DNA of 64,000 bases, from assembly GCF_900128895.1 (NCBI RefSeq), contig NZ_FSQW01000001.1, positions 1,860,001 through 1,924,000 of the forward strand, read 5' to 3'. Shown piece after piece: positions 15,699 to 23,935 of this stretch. Below the pieces are notes generated by a model. The model was given only the letters and a program-made list of their open reading frames with translations, searched no databases and was not told the origin of the DNA. Both the position numbers and the translations under genes were made by a program. Numbering within the stretch: the stretch's first letter is position 1; every line of letters begins with the position of its first letter. Source of the DNA: Parasphingorhabdus marina DSM 22363. GTDB taxonomy: Bacteria > Pseudomonadota > Alphaproteobacteria > Sphingomonadales > Sphingomonadaceae.

Positions 15699-17702
15699 TC
15701 AATCCTCGCTTTTCATATCCGGAGCCCTCGCTTCGGCCTGGAGCATCGCAACAGCTTCGTCGACCGGCAATATCTGCTGTTCCTTCTGGCCGAGCCGGCG
15801 GAGCGCAACCTTGCCCTCTTCGGCTTCCCGCATGCCGACCACCAGGATGTTCGGCGTTTTGCCGACGGAATGTTCACGAACCTTGTAGTTGATCTTCTCG
15901 TTGCGCAGATCGGCTTCCACTCTGAGGCCTGCTGCCTTCAGCTTTCCGGCGACTTCCTTTGCATAGTCATTGGCATCGGTCACAATCGTTGCCACCACAG
16001 CCTGGGTCGGTGCCAGCCAGAGCGGCATTTTCCCGGCGTAATTTTCGATCAGAATGCCAATGAACCGCTCATAGGATCCGAATATCGCCCGGTGCAGCAT
16101 AACCGGGCGATGGCGCGCGCCATCCTCGGCGACATAACTCGCATCGAGCCGCTCGGGTAAAACCCGGTCCGACTGAATCGTGCCGACCTGCCACGTCCGT
16201 CCGATGGCGTCGGTCAGATGCCATTCCAGTTTCGGGGCATAGAAAGCGCCTTCGCCAGGCAGCTCTTCCCAGCCATATTCCTCGGTCGCCATGCCGGCGT
16301 CGACAACCGCCTGGCGCAACTCATCCTCGGCCTTGTCCCAGTCAGCATCAGAGCCATATCGCTGCTCCGGCCGCAGCGCGAGCTTGATCGCATAGCTTTC
16401 AAAGCCCATGTCGCGATAAACCCGGTCGGCCAAAGCACAAAAGGCCCGGACTTCCTCGACAATCTGGTCTTCCCGGCAGAAGATATGGGCGTCATCCTGG
16501 GTGAATTGCCGGACCCGCATCAACCCGTGCAGCGCGCCGTGCGGCTCATTGCGGTGACAACAGCCATGCTCGAACAGGCGCAGGGGCATGTCGCGATAGC
16601 TTTTGATGCCCTGACGAAAGATCAGAACATGGGCCGGGCAGTTCATTGGCTTGATCGCCATCATGTCGGCATCCGAGGAAACCAGCGGGGCATCGTCTTC
16701 GGTGCTCGGAATCTCGTCCGGGACCACGAACATGTTCTCGCGATATTTGCCCCAGTGGCCCGATTGTTCCCACTGTTTGGCATCCATGATCTGCGGCGTC
16801 TTGACCTCTTCATAGCCGGCCCCGTCAATCGCGCGGCGCATGTAGGCTTCCAGCTCGCGCCACATGACAAAGCCCTTGGGGTGCCAGAAAATGCTGCCCA
16901 TGGCTTCCGCCTGGATATGGAACAGATCCATTTCCTGACCGAGCTTGCGATGATCACGTTTTGCGGCTTCTTCGAGCCGAACCAGGTGGGCATTGAGCTG
17001 CTTTTTGTTCAGCCAGCCGGTGCCATAGATACGCGAAAGCTGCGGATTGCGCTGGTCACCGCGCCAATAGGCGCCGGAGACCCGCATCAGCTTGAAGGCT
17101 TTGGGATCCAGTTTTCCGGTCGAGGCAAGATGCGGCCCGCGGCACATGTCCATCCAGTCATCACCCGACCAATAGACACTGATTTCATCGCCTTCCGGCA
17201 GTTCTGCGGCCCATTCGGCCTTGAATTTCTCGCCGTCTTTTTCCCAGCGAGCGATAAGGTCATCCCGTTCCCATACTTCCCGGTGCAGCGGTTTGTCCGC
17301 CGCGATAATACGTTTCATTTCCTCTTCTATCTTGGGCAGATCTTCGTCGGTAAACGGATCGCCGGCAGGCGCGAAGTCATAGTAGAACCCGTCATCCGTC
17401 GAGGGGCCAAAAGTGATCTGCGTACCAGGATAGAGTTTCTGGACCGCCTCGGCGAGAACATGCGCATAGTCGTGGCGGGCCAGCTCAAGCGCCTCTTCCT
17501 CGTCGCGCGAGGTGATGAGTGCAAGGTCCGTATCCGCTTCCAGCGGCCGCATGATATCGCGAATTTCGCCGTCAATTTTTGCGGCCAGCGCGGCCTTGGC
17601 CAGTCCCGGACCGATATCGGCAGCGATCTGGGCCGGAGTAGTGCCCGATTCCACTTCACGCGCACTGCCGTCGGGAAGGGTAATCTTGATCATTTCGGAC
17701 AT
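15699..17702 (-). CDS. thrS: Threonine-tRNA ligase
   Basis: Charges tRNA-Thr. The 667-residue protein has the complete architecture: TGS domain ([19 protein letters not shown]), the editing domain with [10 protein letters not shown] and the zinc-type CRGPHL, then the class II catalytic core with [28 protein letters not shown] (motif 2 region, split here) and motif 3 [17 protein letters not shown], and the anticodon-binding domain at the C-terminus. Length is normal. The first ATG (17702) is followed by a second four codons later; the first is used by convention. It heads an operon with a DUF305 lipoprotein and infC. Confidence 0.97.
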   Translation of the reverse strand: MSEMIKITLPDGSAREVESGTTPAQIAADIGPGLAKAALAAKIDGEIRDIMRPLEADTDLALITSRDEEEALELARHDYAHVLAEAVQKLYPGTQITFGPSTDDGFYYDFAPAGDPFTDEDLPKIEEEMKRIIAADKPLHREVWERDDLIARWEKDGEKFKAEWAAELPEGDEISVYWSGDDWMDMCRGPHLASTGKLDPKAFKLMRVSGAYWRGDQRNPQLSRIYGTGWLNKKQLNAHLVRLEEAAKRDHRKLGQEMDLFHIQAEAMGSIFWHPKGFVMWRELEAYMRRAIDGAGYEEVKTPQIMDAKQWEQSGHWGKYRENMFVVPDEIPSTEDDAPLVSSDADMMAIKPMNCPAHVLIFRQGIKSYRDMPLRLFEHGCCHRNEPHGALHGLMRVRQFTQDDAHIFCREDQIVEEVRAFCALADRVYRDMGFESYAIKLALRPEQRYGSDADWDKAEDELRQAVVDAGMATEEYGWEELPGEGAFYAPKLEWHLTDAIGRTWQVGTIQSDRVLPERLDASYVAEDGARHRPVMLHRAIFGSYERFIGILIENYAGKMPLWLAPTQAVVATIVTDANDYAKEVAGKLKAAGLRVEADLRNEKINYKVREHSVGKTPNILVVGMREAEEGKVALRRLGQKEQQILPVDEAVAMLQAEARAPDMKSED

Positions 17703-17830
17703 GGAAATCTGAACTCCGGAATCAGGGCGAAAAGGCTCACCCGCTCCTTAGATAAGCAAGGAGTGCTGTCAATGGAAGGATGGGGAAACGCCCGGATTAG
17801 TAGAGGAACATTGTCTAAAAGTAATGGAAG

Positions 17831-17888
17831 CTTGACATCAGCAGGCGAATCACACATTTATGTCAAGGAAGCATGACAAAGTGTCATG
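17831..17888. promoter_or_regulatory. Nested inverted repeats over a candidate promoter of the XRE operon
   Basis: CTTGACAT (17831-17838) and ATGTCAAG (17860-17867) form an 8-base inverted repeat; immediately downstream CATGACA-AAG-TGTCATG (17872-17888) is a 17-base palindrome. The first arm contains a perfect -35 TTGACA (17832-17837), and 17-18 bases on lies CATTTA/ATTTAT, so the operators embrace the promoter. Four TGACA/TGTCA half-sites in 58 bases suggest cooperative repression, plausibly by the XRE protein encoded downstream. Confidence 0.55.
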
Positions 17889-17908
17889 GATACTTGAAGG
17901 GAAATCTG

Positions 17909-18004
17909 ATGAGACTGAAAACCCGTTTTTGTCGCCGTGCGACTCCTGTGGAAAATATTGTGATCTGGTCCAGTGCATTTCTGATTCTGGTGGCAATGAT
18001 ATGA
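17909..18004 (+). CDS. 31-residue membrane peptide heading the XRE operon
   Basis: ATG at 17909 is preceded by GAAGGG with seven bases spacing; TGA at 18002-18004 overlaps the next ATG at 18001 as ATGA. The product has a basic N-terminus with six Arg/Lys (MRLKTRFCRRAT) and a C-terminal hydrophobic helix (about residues 17-31), a topology like small membrane-inserted regulators or toxins. The 144-residue gene that follows has no convincing ribosome binding site of its own, which supports translation through this ORF. No family is recognised. Confidence 0.5.
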   Translation: MRLKTRFCRRATPVENIVIWSSAFLILVAMI

Positions 18005-18435
18005 GCGAGCACAATCAGACGCCAGGCCTGCGTAGCCGGATATACAAATCGCTGAAACCGGACTGGGCATTCGGGTTCGTCCTGATCGTCGGCCTGGGGT
18101 TGCTCGTTCTGGAGGTGCAGGACCCTGCGCAGTACGTGGCGGCGAAATGGTCCGCTTCGGCGGTAGCCGCGGCAGCCATTGTGCTCACTCTCATTATCGC
18201 GCTTCTGGCGACGGTTGTGGCCGCGCTCGACCGCAAGAAGACCGATGACTATCACTTCCAGATCATGGCCAACAGCGCGATCATTGCCAATATTACGGCG
18301 ATTTTTGTTCATATGGTGTGGAACCTCGCCGAACCCCGGCTGGGAACAATGTCGGTACAGATCATGATTGCCATTTTGCTGTTTGCCTGGGGCCTGGGTT
18401 ACTTTTTCTACCGCTGGCGGGGGTTTGGCCAATGA
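18001..18435 (+). CDS. Four-helix membrane protein paired with an XRE regulator
   Basis: A 144-residue inner-membrane protein with four predicted helices (about 23-38, 50-76, 90-107, 118-137) and a short basic loop DRKKTDDYHF between helices 2 and 3. The start at 18001 overlaps the stop of the 31-codon ORF, and its own stop overlaps the XRE start, both as ATGA. Pairs of a small multi-pass membrane protein with a short XRE regulator are common in bacteria, but their function is not established; a membrane signal controlling the regulator is one guess. I name no family. Confidence 0.8.
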   Translation: MSEHNQTPGLRSRIYKSLKPDWAFGFVLIVGLGLLVLEVQDPAQYVAAKWSASAVAAAAIVLTLIIALLATVVAALDRKKTDDYHFQIMANSAIIANITAIFVHMVWNLAEPRLGTMSVQIMIAILLFAWGLGYFFYRWRGFGQ

Positions 18436-18623
18436 AGAACCGGCTCAAGGTTCTCCGCGCCGAACGGGACTGGTCCCAGGCAGATCTGGCTTCCCGACTG
18501 GCGGTTTCGCGCCAGTCGGTAAACGCCATCGAAACCGGCAAATATGATCCGTCCCTGCCGCTGGCGTTCAAGATTGCCGACCTGTTTGAGATGCCAATCG
18601 AGGAGATTTTCCTGCGCGACTGA
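18432..18623 (+). CDS. Short XRE-family transcriptional regulator
   Basis: A 63-residue Cro/C1-type helix-turn-helix protein consisting of the DNA-binding domain alone: NRLKVLRAERDWSQADLA, then SRLAVSRQSVNAIETGKYDPS (broken here at residues 22-42) and LAFKIADLFEMPIEEIF. No dimerisation or ligand domain. It is translationally coupled to the membrane protein gene. Self-control through the palindromes at 17831-17888 is likely by position, not shown. Confidence 0.9.
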   Translation: MKNRLKVLRAERDWSQADLASRLAVSRQSVNAIETGKYDPSLPLAFKIADLFEMPIEEIFLRD

Positions 18624-18636
18624 TTAAGCATGTTTT

Positions 18637-18657
18637 GCGGGGTGCAATTAACCCCGC
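18637..18657. terminator. Hairpin after the XRE gene, possible terminator
   Basis: GCGGGGT (18637-18643) and ACCCCGC (18651-18657) form a 7-base GC-rich stem with a 7-base loop, 14 bases past the stop. It is not followed by a T tract, so termination is uncertain. Confidence 0.35.
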
Positions 18658-18676
18658 GATGATTTAGCTTGCGTCC

Positions 18677-19024
18677 ATGAGCGAAGAATATTCGATCTGG
18701 CATATTGATGGCGACAGCGCCCTGAAAAGGCGCGTCCGGATTGAGATCGTTGGCAAGACCTTTGCGCTGTACGAACAGATGTGGCGCAGCGAGGTCTATT
18801 ATTTCGGTGATCTGGTCTACAAGGGCAAACAGGGACAGTCGCATGTTTTCGGTTTGAATGACGGAATCAAAAAGCGGCCGAAATGGCAAATCGGTTTCAA
18901 GGGCAAGCTGCCGCCCGAGCTGTCTGATCTGCTGCCTGAACACAAACCACCGCTGATCAGCAATATCGGCATGATCCTGATCGCCGCGATTTGTCTTGCC
19001 ATCGTCTATATGGTCGGTACTTGA
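18677..19024 (+). CDS. Hypothetical tail-anchored protein
   Basis: A 115-residue protein of unknown function. The first 85 residues are soluble, rich in aromatic and charged residues (SIWHIDGDSALKRRV, EVYYFGDLVYKGK) and look like a small beta-rich domain; a single C-terminal helix (about 94-113, NIGMILIAAICLAIVYMV) would anchor it in the inner membrane with the domain in the cytoplasm. It lies 53 bases after the XRE operon and 36 before the hydrolase gene. No family is recognised. Confidence 0.7.
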   Translation: MSEEYSIWHIDGDSALKRRVRIEIVGKTFALYEQMWRSEVYYFGDLVYKGKQGQSHVFGLNDGIKKRPKWQIGFKGKLPPELSDLLPEHKPPLISNIGMILIAAICLAIVYMVGT

Positions 19025-19060
19025 AGCTAAAGCGCCGCGCAGACGAGGAAGACCAGCCTG

Positions 19061-19807
19061 ATGGAAGAAGATATCCTGTACCTTGACCGCCCCGGCGGCA
19101 CTTCTCTGGCCCATTGCTATACGCCGCCGAAACCCGGCGTAACCGGAACGACGCTCGTGTTTTTGCCGGGCTACATGTCCGACATGGAGGGCGGCAAGGC
19201 GCTGGCCCTGGATAGCTGGGCCAAGGAACAGGGCCGGGCGATCTTGCGGCTGGATTATGCCGGCTGTGGTGCCAGTGGCGGAGAATTTGAGGATCAGAGC
19301 CTGGTCGACTGGCGCGACGACGTGCTGTTCCTGATCGACAAGGTCACCGAAGGGGCCATCACTCTGGTGGGATCATCCATGGGTGGCTGGCTGATGCTGC
19401 TGGTCGCTTTGTCGCGGCCGATGCGGGTGAAAAACCTTGTCGGAATAGCCGCTGCACCAGATTTCACCGACTGGGGTTTTTCGCAGGACCAGAAAATGAC
19501 CATTTTGCGAGACGGGAAGCTGGAAGAAGACAGCGAATATAGCGATGAACCCTATGTCACCACCCGAACCTTCTGGCAGTCCGGCGAGGCCAATCGCCTG
19601 TTGCAAAAAGTGATCGCCTTTGATGGCGCCGTGAGACTTCTTCATGGACAGAATGACGCGGATGTGCCGTGGATGTACAGCCTGGAAATCGCGAAACAGA
19701 TGCGTTCAGCGGATGTGCAGGTCCATCTGGTAAAGGATGGCGATCACCGGTTGTCGCGAGATCAGGACATAGCGTTGCTGATCGATATCGTGGCGCGATT
19801 GCCCTGA
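19061..19807 (+). CDS. Alpha/beta-fold hydrolase
   Basis: A 248-residue soluble hydrolase of the small esterase/acyl-protein thioesterase-like type (related to mitochondrial abhydrolase 10). Oxyanion-hole region VFLPGYMSDMEGGKA; nucleophile in VGSSMGGWLML (Ser of GSSMGG); acidic residue in LHGQNDADVPW; His in VKDGDHRLSRDQD. No signal peptide, so cytoplasmic. The substrate cannot be predicted; depalmitoylase-like activity is a family-level possibility. The next gene begins 25 bases downstream on the same strand. Confidence 0.85.
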   Translation: MEEDILYLDRPGGTSLAHCYTPPKPGVTGTTLVFLPGYMSDMEGGKALALDSWAKEQGRAILRLDYAGCGASGGEFEDQSLVDWRDDVLFLIDKVTEGAITLVGSSMGGWLMLLVALSRPMRVKNLVGIAAAPDFTDWGFSQDQKMTILRDGKLEEDSEYSDEPYVTTRTFWQSGEANRLLQKVIAFDGAVRLLHGQNDADVPWMYSLEIAKQMRSADVQVHLVKDGDHRLSRDQDIALLIDIVARLP

Positions 19808-19832
19808 ATTCCATCCAGCCCGGACAAAGACC

Positions 19833-20627
19833 ATGTTGCTTTCCCTGATACTGCTTTCCACAGCCCCGGCAGAACTGGCGGCTCCAATGACGATGAGCGA
19901 AGTGCGCTTTAACGAATGTGTTGATCTCGCGATTGATGATCCGGCGAGCGGTATCCTGGAGGCCAATAGCTGGCGCATCGAAGGCGGGGGATTCCTCGCC
20001 CGTCACTGTCTTGGTTTCGCCTATGCCGAGCAGTTTCAATGGGAGCAGGCAACCACCGCTTTTGTGGAGGCTGCGAGGGAAGCGGAGCTGGCAAAATATT
20101 CCCGGACCGCGAATTTCTGGGCCCAGGCCGGCAATGCTGCTCTTGCGAGCGGAAAGGCCGACAAGGCGCTCGAATATCTCAATGCCGCGCTGGTCCAGGG
20201 AACGCTGGAAGGCCTGTATAAGGGCGAAGTCCATCTCGACCTTGCCCGGGCCCATGTCGCGCTGAATGATTATCCTGCCGCGAAAAAAGAACTGGCCGAA
20301 GCACACAAGCTGGCACCGCAAGATCCACTTGGCTGGTTGCTTTCGGCGACACTTGCCCGGCGAATGGACGATCTGGCGCTGGCGACGTCCGACATCGCCG
20401 TCGCAGCCCAGCTGGCTCCCCGCGATCCGGCGATTGCGCTCGAAGCCGGAAATATTTCCTACAAGGCAGGGAATATCGAAAATGCAAAGGCGCATTGGCA
20501 GCAGGCCATCGAGATCGACGCGGAAAGCCGACCGGCGAAAGCGGCGGCCATTTATTTGGGCAAGCTGGAAGAAGCCGGGCAGGGGACCGGTGAGATCCCG
20601 GAAGCGCAACCGGCGCCGCAATCCTGA
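19833..20627 (+). CDS. Exported TPR-repeat protein
   Basis: A 264-residue protein with a short signal peptide (MLLSLILLSTAPAELAAP) and at least four tetratricopeptide-like units between about residues 55 and 245 (FAYAEQFQWEQATTAFVEAA, AGNAALASGKADKALEYLNAA, GEVHLDLARAHVALNDYPAA, AGNISYKAGNIENAKAHWQQA). TPR proteins are scaffolds; the partner is unknown. A Pro/Gln-rich tail ends the protein. Likely cotranscribed with the hydrolase. Confidence 0.82.
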   Translation: MLLSLILLSTAPAELAAPMTMSEVRFNECVDLAIDDPASGILEANSWRIEGGGFLARHCLGFAYAEQFQWEQATTAFVEAAREAELAKYSRTANFWAQAGNAALASGKADKALEYLNAALVQGTLEGLYKGEVHLDLARAHVALNDYPAAKKELAEAHKLAPQDPLGWLLSATLARRMDDLALATSDIAVAAQLAPRDPAIALEAGNISYKAGNIENAKAHWQQAIEIDAESRPAKAAAIYLGKLEEAGQGTGEIPEAQPAPQS

Positions 20628-20696
20628 ACAACAGGACTTGCATCATTCCGCATTGCCGATAGTTTTCACCGGCTTATCACTACAGGATCACGTTCC

Positions 20697-21203
20697 ATGC
20701 AAAAGAACCGCGTTTTACTAGCTTCGGCTCTGGCACTCTTTGTCACAGCGTGCAGCGGACAGAGCGAAGGCAGCCCGGAGGCCGGTCAGTATAGACAGAC
20801 CGTAACCATTACGGACATTGATTTTCCGGGCATGACGGAGGAACAAAGACAACAGACCGTTTCGCAGATGGAGTCGGCGGCAAATGTCGAGGAGAGTGCG
20901 CTTTTCTGTCTCGATCAGGCCAATCACGGCGCACAATGGAAACAGGCGGCATCGCAGATGGCGAATATGATGGGCGGACAGTGCGAGACGCTGAAAGACG
21001 ACGGCTCGGAGACACGCATTGACACCAGGTTGCGGTGCGAGGGCACAGCGCAGGGAAATGTCGAGATTACCATGACGGGCGCTTCTCATACCCAGGGTTA
21101 TGAGAGCAAAATCGCGTTTTTGATGCGCGATCCGAACAGCGAGGATAGCGCGCGCCTGGCGATGACCAGCACCGGCGAACGTATTGGCGACTGCCCGGGT
21201 TGA
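20697..21203 (+). CDS. DUF3617-like lipoprotein
   Basis: A 168-residue lipoprotein, MQKNRVLLASALALFVTAC with lipobox VTAC. The mature part follows the DUF3617 plan: GQYRQTVTITDIDFPGMTEEQ, a central CLDQ, MMGGQCETLKDD, RCEG and ITMTGASHTQGYESKIAFLM, with conserved cysteines in pairs. This family is abundant in sphingomonads and its function is unknown. Confidence 0.82.
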   Translation: MQKNRVLLASALALFVTACSGQSEGSPEAGQYRQTVTITDIDFPGMTEEQRQQTVSQMESAANVEESALFCLDQANHGAQWKQAASQMANMMGGQCETLKDDGSETRIDTRLRCEGTAQGNVEITMTGASHTQGYESKIAFLMRDPNSEDSARLAMTSTGERIGDCPG

Positions 21204-21280
21204 TCGCTCCCAAGCTTTGACATTTTCGGACATTCAGCGGCATAGAGAACCTGTTCGTTTTGAACGGGGGCAACAAGAAT

Positions 21281-21994
21281 ATGTGCGGCCGAAAATATGC
21301 CGATGAAGATCTGAACTGGGCTGAATATCGCGAGGCATTGAGCATCATATCGCCAGCACCGCAGGACAATTTTCCGCCAAATTACAATATCGCACCGACA
21401 ATCGAAGTGCCGGTCGGTTTCAGCCGGTCGGATGAGACGGGGCGCCGTTACAGGGTGCTGGAACGGATGCGGTGGGGCCTCATTCCCCACTGGGCAAAGG
21501 ACCTGAAAATTGGTGCGAAAATGATCAATGCACGCAGCGAGACCTTGACTGAAAAACCCAGTTTCGCACCCTTGGTCAAGGACAACCGCTGTATCATTCC
21601 GGTGTCCGGATTCTATGAATGGCAGCGCAGCGGAAGTGGAAAGTCCGCAGAAAAACAGGCGTATAAAATCCCCCGGAGCGATGGCAAACCGATGCTGCTC
21701 GGCGGCCTCTGGACAGCCCATCCCGGATTTGAAATCCGCAGCTACAGTGTCATCACCACGGCGGCAACGCCGGCATTCGAACCCATTCATCACCGGCTGC
21801 CGCTGATTTTGGAGGAGGATGCGGTGGATTGCTGGCTGGATGGGGACTGGGATAATGCGAAGAGCCTGATTCACCCTGCAGAGGCGGAAATTTCGCCGGT
21901 GAAAATATCAAATGATGTCGGGAATGTGCGCAACAATGGCCCGGAATTGCTGAACCCTCTGGCACAAGACAGCCTGTTTCCCGAAGAGAATTAG
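21281..21994 (+). CDS. yedK: SOS response-associated peptidase (YedK/HMCES family)
   Basis: Protects abasic sites in single-stranded DNA by forming a thiazolidine crosslink through its N-terminal cysteine. The ATG at 21281 is chosen because it yields MCGR, exposing Cys2 after Met removal; the TTG at 21260 would hide it. Other family marks are NYNIAPT, RWGLIPHWAKD, INARSET, RCIIPVSGFYEW (catalytic Glu) and HHRLPLIL (His). The 237-residue length is normal. Its stop overlaps that of the convergent TANGO2-like gene by four bases. No alphaproteobacterial LexA box (GTTC-N7-GTTC) was seen upstream. Confidence 0.93.
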   Translation: MCGRKYADEDLNWAEYREALSIISPAPQDNFPPNYNIAPTIEVPVGFSRSDETGRRYRVLERMRWGLIPHWAKDLKIGAKMINARSETLTEKPSFAPLVKDNRCIIPVSGFYEWQRSGSGKSAEKQAYKIPRSDGKPMLLGGLWTAHPGFEIRSYSVITTAATPAFEPIHHRLPLILEEDAVDCWLDGDWDNAKSLIHPAEAEISPVKISNDVGNVRNNGPELLNPLAQDSLFPEEN

Positions 21995-22764
21995 GCTCGC
22001 CAGTCAAAAGTGACAGACTGTTCTCCCGTCACATCGCCCGCTGCATCATAACTTCTTTCCTGGATCCGGCCCTGACCGGCGGCATTCACCAGAACAACCG
22101 TGCTGCACCGCGTGCCATAGACAGGATTGCGGATGAACACAGGAACGGTCTGGGGGTCCCGGGGCAGGTCTGGCATCGGGGTGAAGTCGCTGGCAGCAGC
22201 AGGCGGATTTTCGTCCTTGAGCAACGAGAGCAGACGGTCCGGGTCACCACTGCCAACGGACATCCATAGCTCCAGCTGCGTTTTCAGCCAGCCGGTCTTG
22301 GGCCAGGCATTGTCAACCGGGCCGTTGGAAAGACCGTGCAGACCGGGAGTCAGGGTCTGTTGAACAAGTTCAGGCCGGTTGGCGCGTACACGGGCTTCGT
22401 CACCCTCGATCGTGATGAGGCTGAAGGGATTGAAATTGTCCAGCGGCGGGGTGTTTGCCTGGCTTGTTGTTTCTCCGTTTTCGAGAAAATTGCGAATGAG
22501 ATCGCCGCGTGATTCTCTGTTCGGATCGGGCAATCCGAATCCGGCAATATTGGTGACAACGGCAAATCGGCTCTGACGATCGGGCCTGGCGGATACCCCC
22601 AGCCAGGTGCCGCCAGCCTGAACATCCCGACCCGCGATGACATGTGCGGAATCTTCCCACCGGGCGAGGGGAAGCGCAGGCCGGGCGTGCAGTTCGTCCC
22701 GATTGCCGATCGCAATGAATTTCCAGTCCGGATGCGCACGCCAGGCGAGGGCCACCACGCACAT
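21991..22764 (-). CDS. NRDE/TANGO2-family protein
   Basis: A 257-residue member of the NRDE (TANGO2, formerly DUF833) family. The start at 22764 gives MCVVALAWRAHPDWKF and the family signature AIGNRDELHARP near residues 22-33. The N-terminal Cys2 is typical. The eukaryotic member is linked to haem and lipid handling; the bacterial role is unclear. It begins four bases after the galK stop and is the last gene of the galactose operon. Confidence 0.88.
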   Translation of the reverse strand: MCVVALAWRAHPDWKFIAIGNRDELHARPALPLARWEDSAHVIAGRDVQAGGTWLGVSARPDRQSRFAVVTNIAGFGLPDPNRESRGDLIRNFLENGETTSQANTPPLDNFNPFSLITIEGDEARVRANRPELVQQTLTPGLHGLSNGPVDNAWPKTGWLKTQLELWMSVGSGDPDRLLSLLKDENPPAAASDFTPMPDLPRDPQTVPVFIRNPVYGTRCSTVVLVNAAGQGRIQERSYDAAGDVTGEQSVTFDWRA

Positions 22765-22768
22765 CGGA

Positions 22769-23935
22769 TCAGAGCTCCAGCCGGGCCACGCCGGCACTGG
22801 GCTGGCAGGGATAGAATTGGGGGGCCGTGCCGTCGGGCGCCCGATATTTTTCAGAAACCAGATTCTCGACCTGACCGAGCATTGGTGTTTCGGCCAGAAC
22901 CACAATGCACCCGCCAAAACCGCCTCCGGTCATGCGCACGCCGCCCCGGTTGCCGAGCAGGCCGGAAACCCGTTCGACCAGTCCGTCAATGGCGGGCAAG
23001 GTGATCTCGAAATCATCGCGCATCGATGCGTGGGACTGTTCCATCAGCCTGGAAATCATCGCGACGTCACCGTTCTCAAGAGCATCGGCAGCAGCCAGCA
23101 CGCGGGCATTCTCCAACACGACATGGCGCGCACGCCTGCAGGACACAGGATCCAGACCCGGAGAACAAGCGTCCAGTTGGTCCAGCGTCAGGTCCCGCAA
23201 GGCGGGCACCTGACAATGGGCTGCCGCCTCTTCGCATTGCACGCGCCGTTCATTATAGGCGCTGTCCACCAGCCCGCGCCGGATACCCGAATGTATCACC
23301 AGCAATCCGAGTTTCGGGTTGATCGGGATCGCCTTGCTTTCGAGCGACCGGCAATCGAGCAGCATCGCCGTGCCTTCCCGGGAGCGGGCAGAAGCCAGTT
23401 GATCCATGATCCCGCAGGCGCAGCCGACAAAGTCATTCTCCGCCTGCTGCGCGATAAGGGCGAAATCGGTCGGGCTCATATGTGTCAGTCCGTTCAGCTC
23501 GGCCAGCGCCTTGCCCAGGGCGACGCCCAGAGAAGCGGAGGATGAGAGACCAGCCCCTTGCGGGACATTGCCGGCTATGGCGATATTTGCACCAGTCAAA
23601 TCCATGCCGCGCTCAAGAAAACTTGCTGCAATGCCGCGCACATGGTTTTTCCATTCATCGCTTTGCGACGAGAATTTGGCGCGAGGGTCAAACCGGTCCT
23701 GCGCATCATTCTGGTCGCACGCCAAAACGCGGAATTCGCCATCGCTGCGCGGTCCGATGGCAATCATGGTCTCATAATTGATGGCACAGGGCAAAACGAA
23801 TCCGTCATTATAGTCGGTATGCTCGCCAATCAGGTTGACCCGGCCGGGGGCGGCCACGACGATTTCCGGACCCTTTTCAAATGCATTTTCATAACCGGAC
23901 AGCAACCGGGCGAGCAACTGATCACGGCGGGTCAT
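22769..23935 (-). CDS. galK: Galactokinase
   Basis: GHMP-family kinase phosphorylating galactose at C1 with ATP; 388 residues. Signature motif GRVNLIGEHTDYNDGF near residue 31, the ATP-binding GAGLSSSASLGVALGKAL near 131, CGIMDQL, and the C-terminal GGGFGGCIVVL. Start and stop overlap tightly: its ATG overlaps the galT stop by four bases. With galT and the symporter it forms a Leloir-pathway operon; galE is not in the window. Confidence 0.95.
   Translation of the reverse strand: MTRRDQLLARLLSGYENAFEKGPEIVVAAPGRVNLIGEHTDYNDGFVLPCAINYETMIAIGPRSDGEFRVLACDQNDAQDRFDPRAKFSSQSDEWKNHVRGIAASFLERGMDLTGANIAIAGNVPQGAGLSSSASLGVALGKALAELNGLTHMSPTDFALIAQQAENDFVGCACGIMDQLASARSREGTAMLLDCRSLESKAIPINPKLGLLVIHSGIRRGLVDSAYNERRVQCEEAAAHCQVPALRDLTLDQLDACSPGLDPVSCRRARHVVLENARVLAAADALENGDVAMISRLMEQSHASMRDDFEITLPAIDGLVERVSGLLGNRGGVRMTGGGFGGCIVVLAETPMLGQVENLVSEKYRAPDGTAPQFYPCQPSAGVARLEL

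Noticed and set aside
16218-17876. A 552-codon open frame on the plus strand opposite thrS
   Set aside because: Antisense to threonyl-tRNA synthetase; no homology-like features.
21249-21265. GAAC/GTTC repeats before the yedK gene, resembling an SOS box
   Set aside because: Spacings are 2 and 5 bases, not the GTTC-N7-GTTC of alphaproteobacterial LexA.
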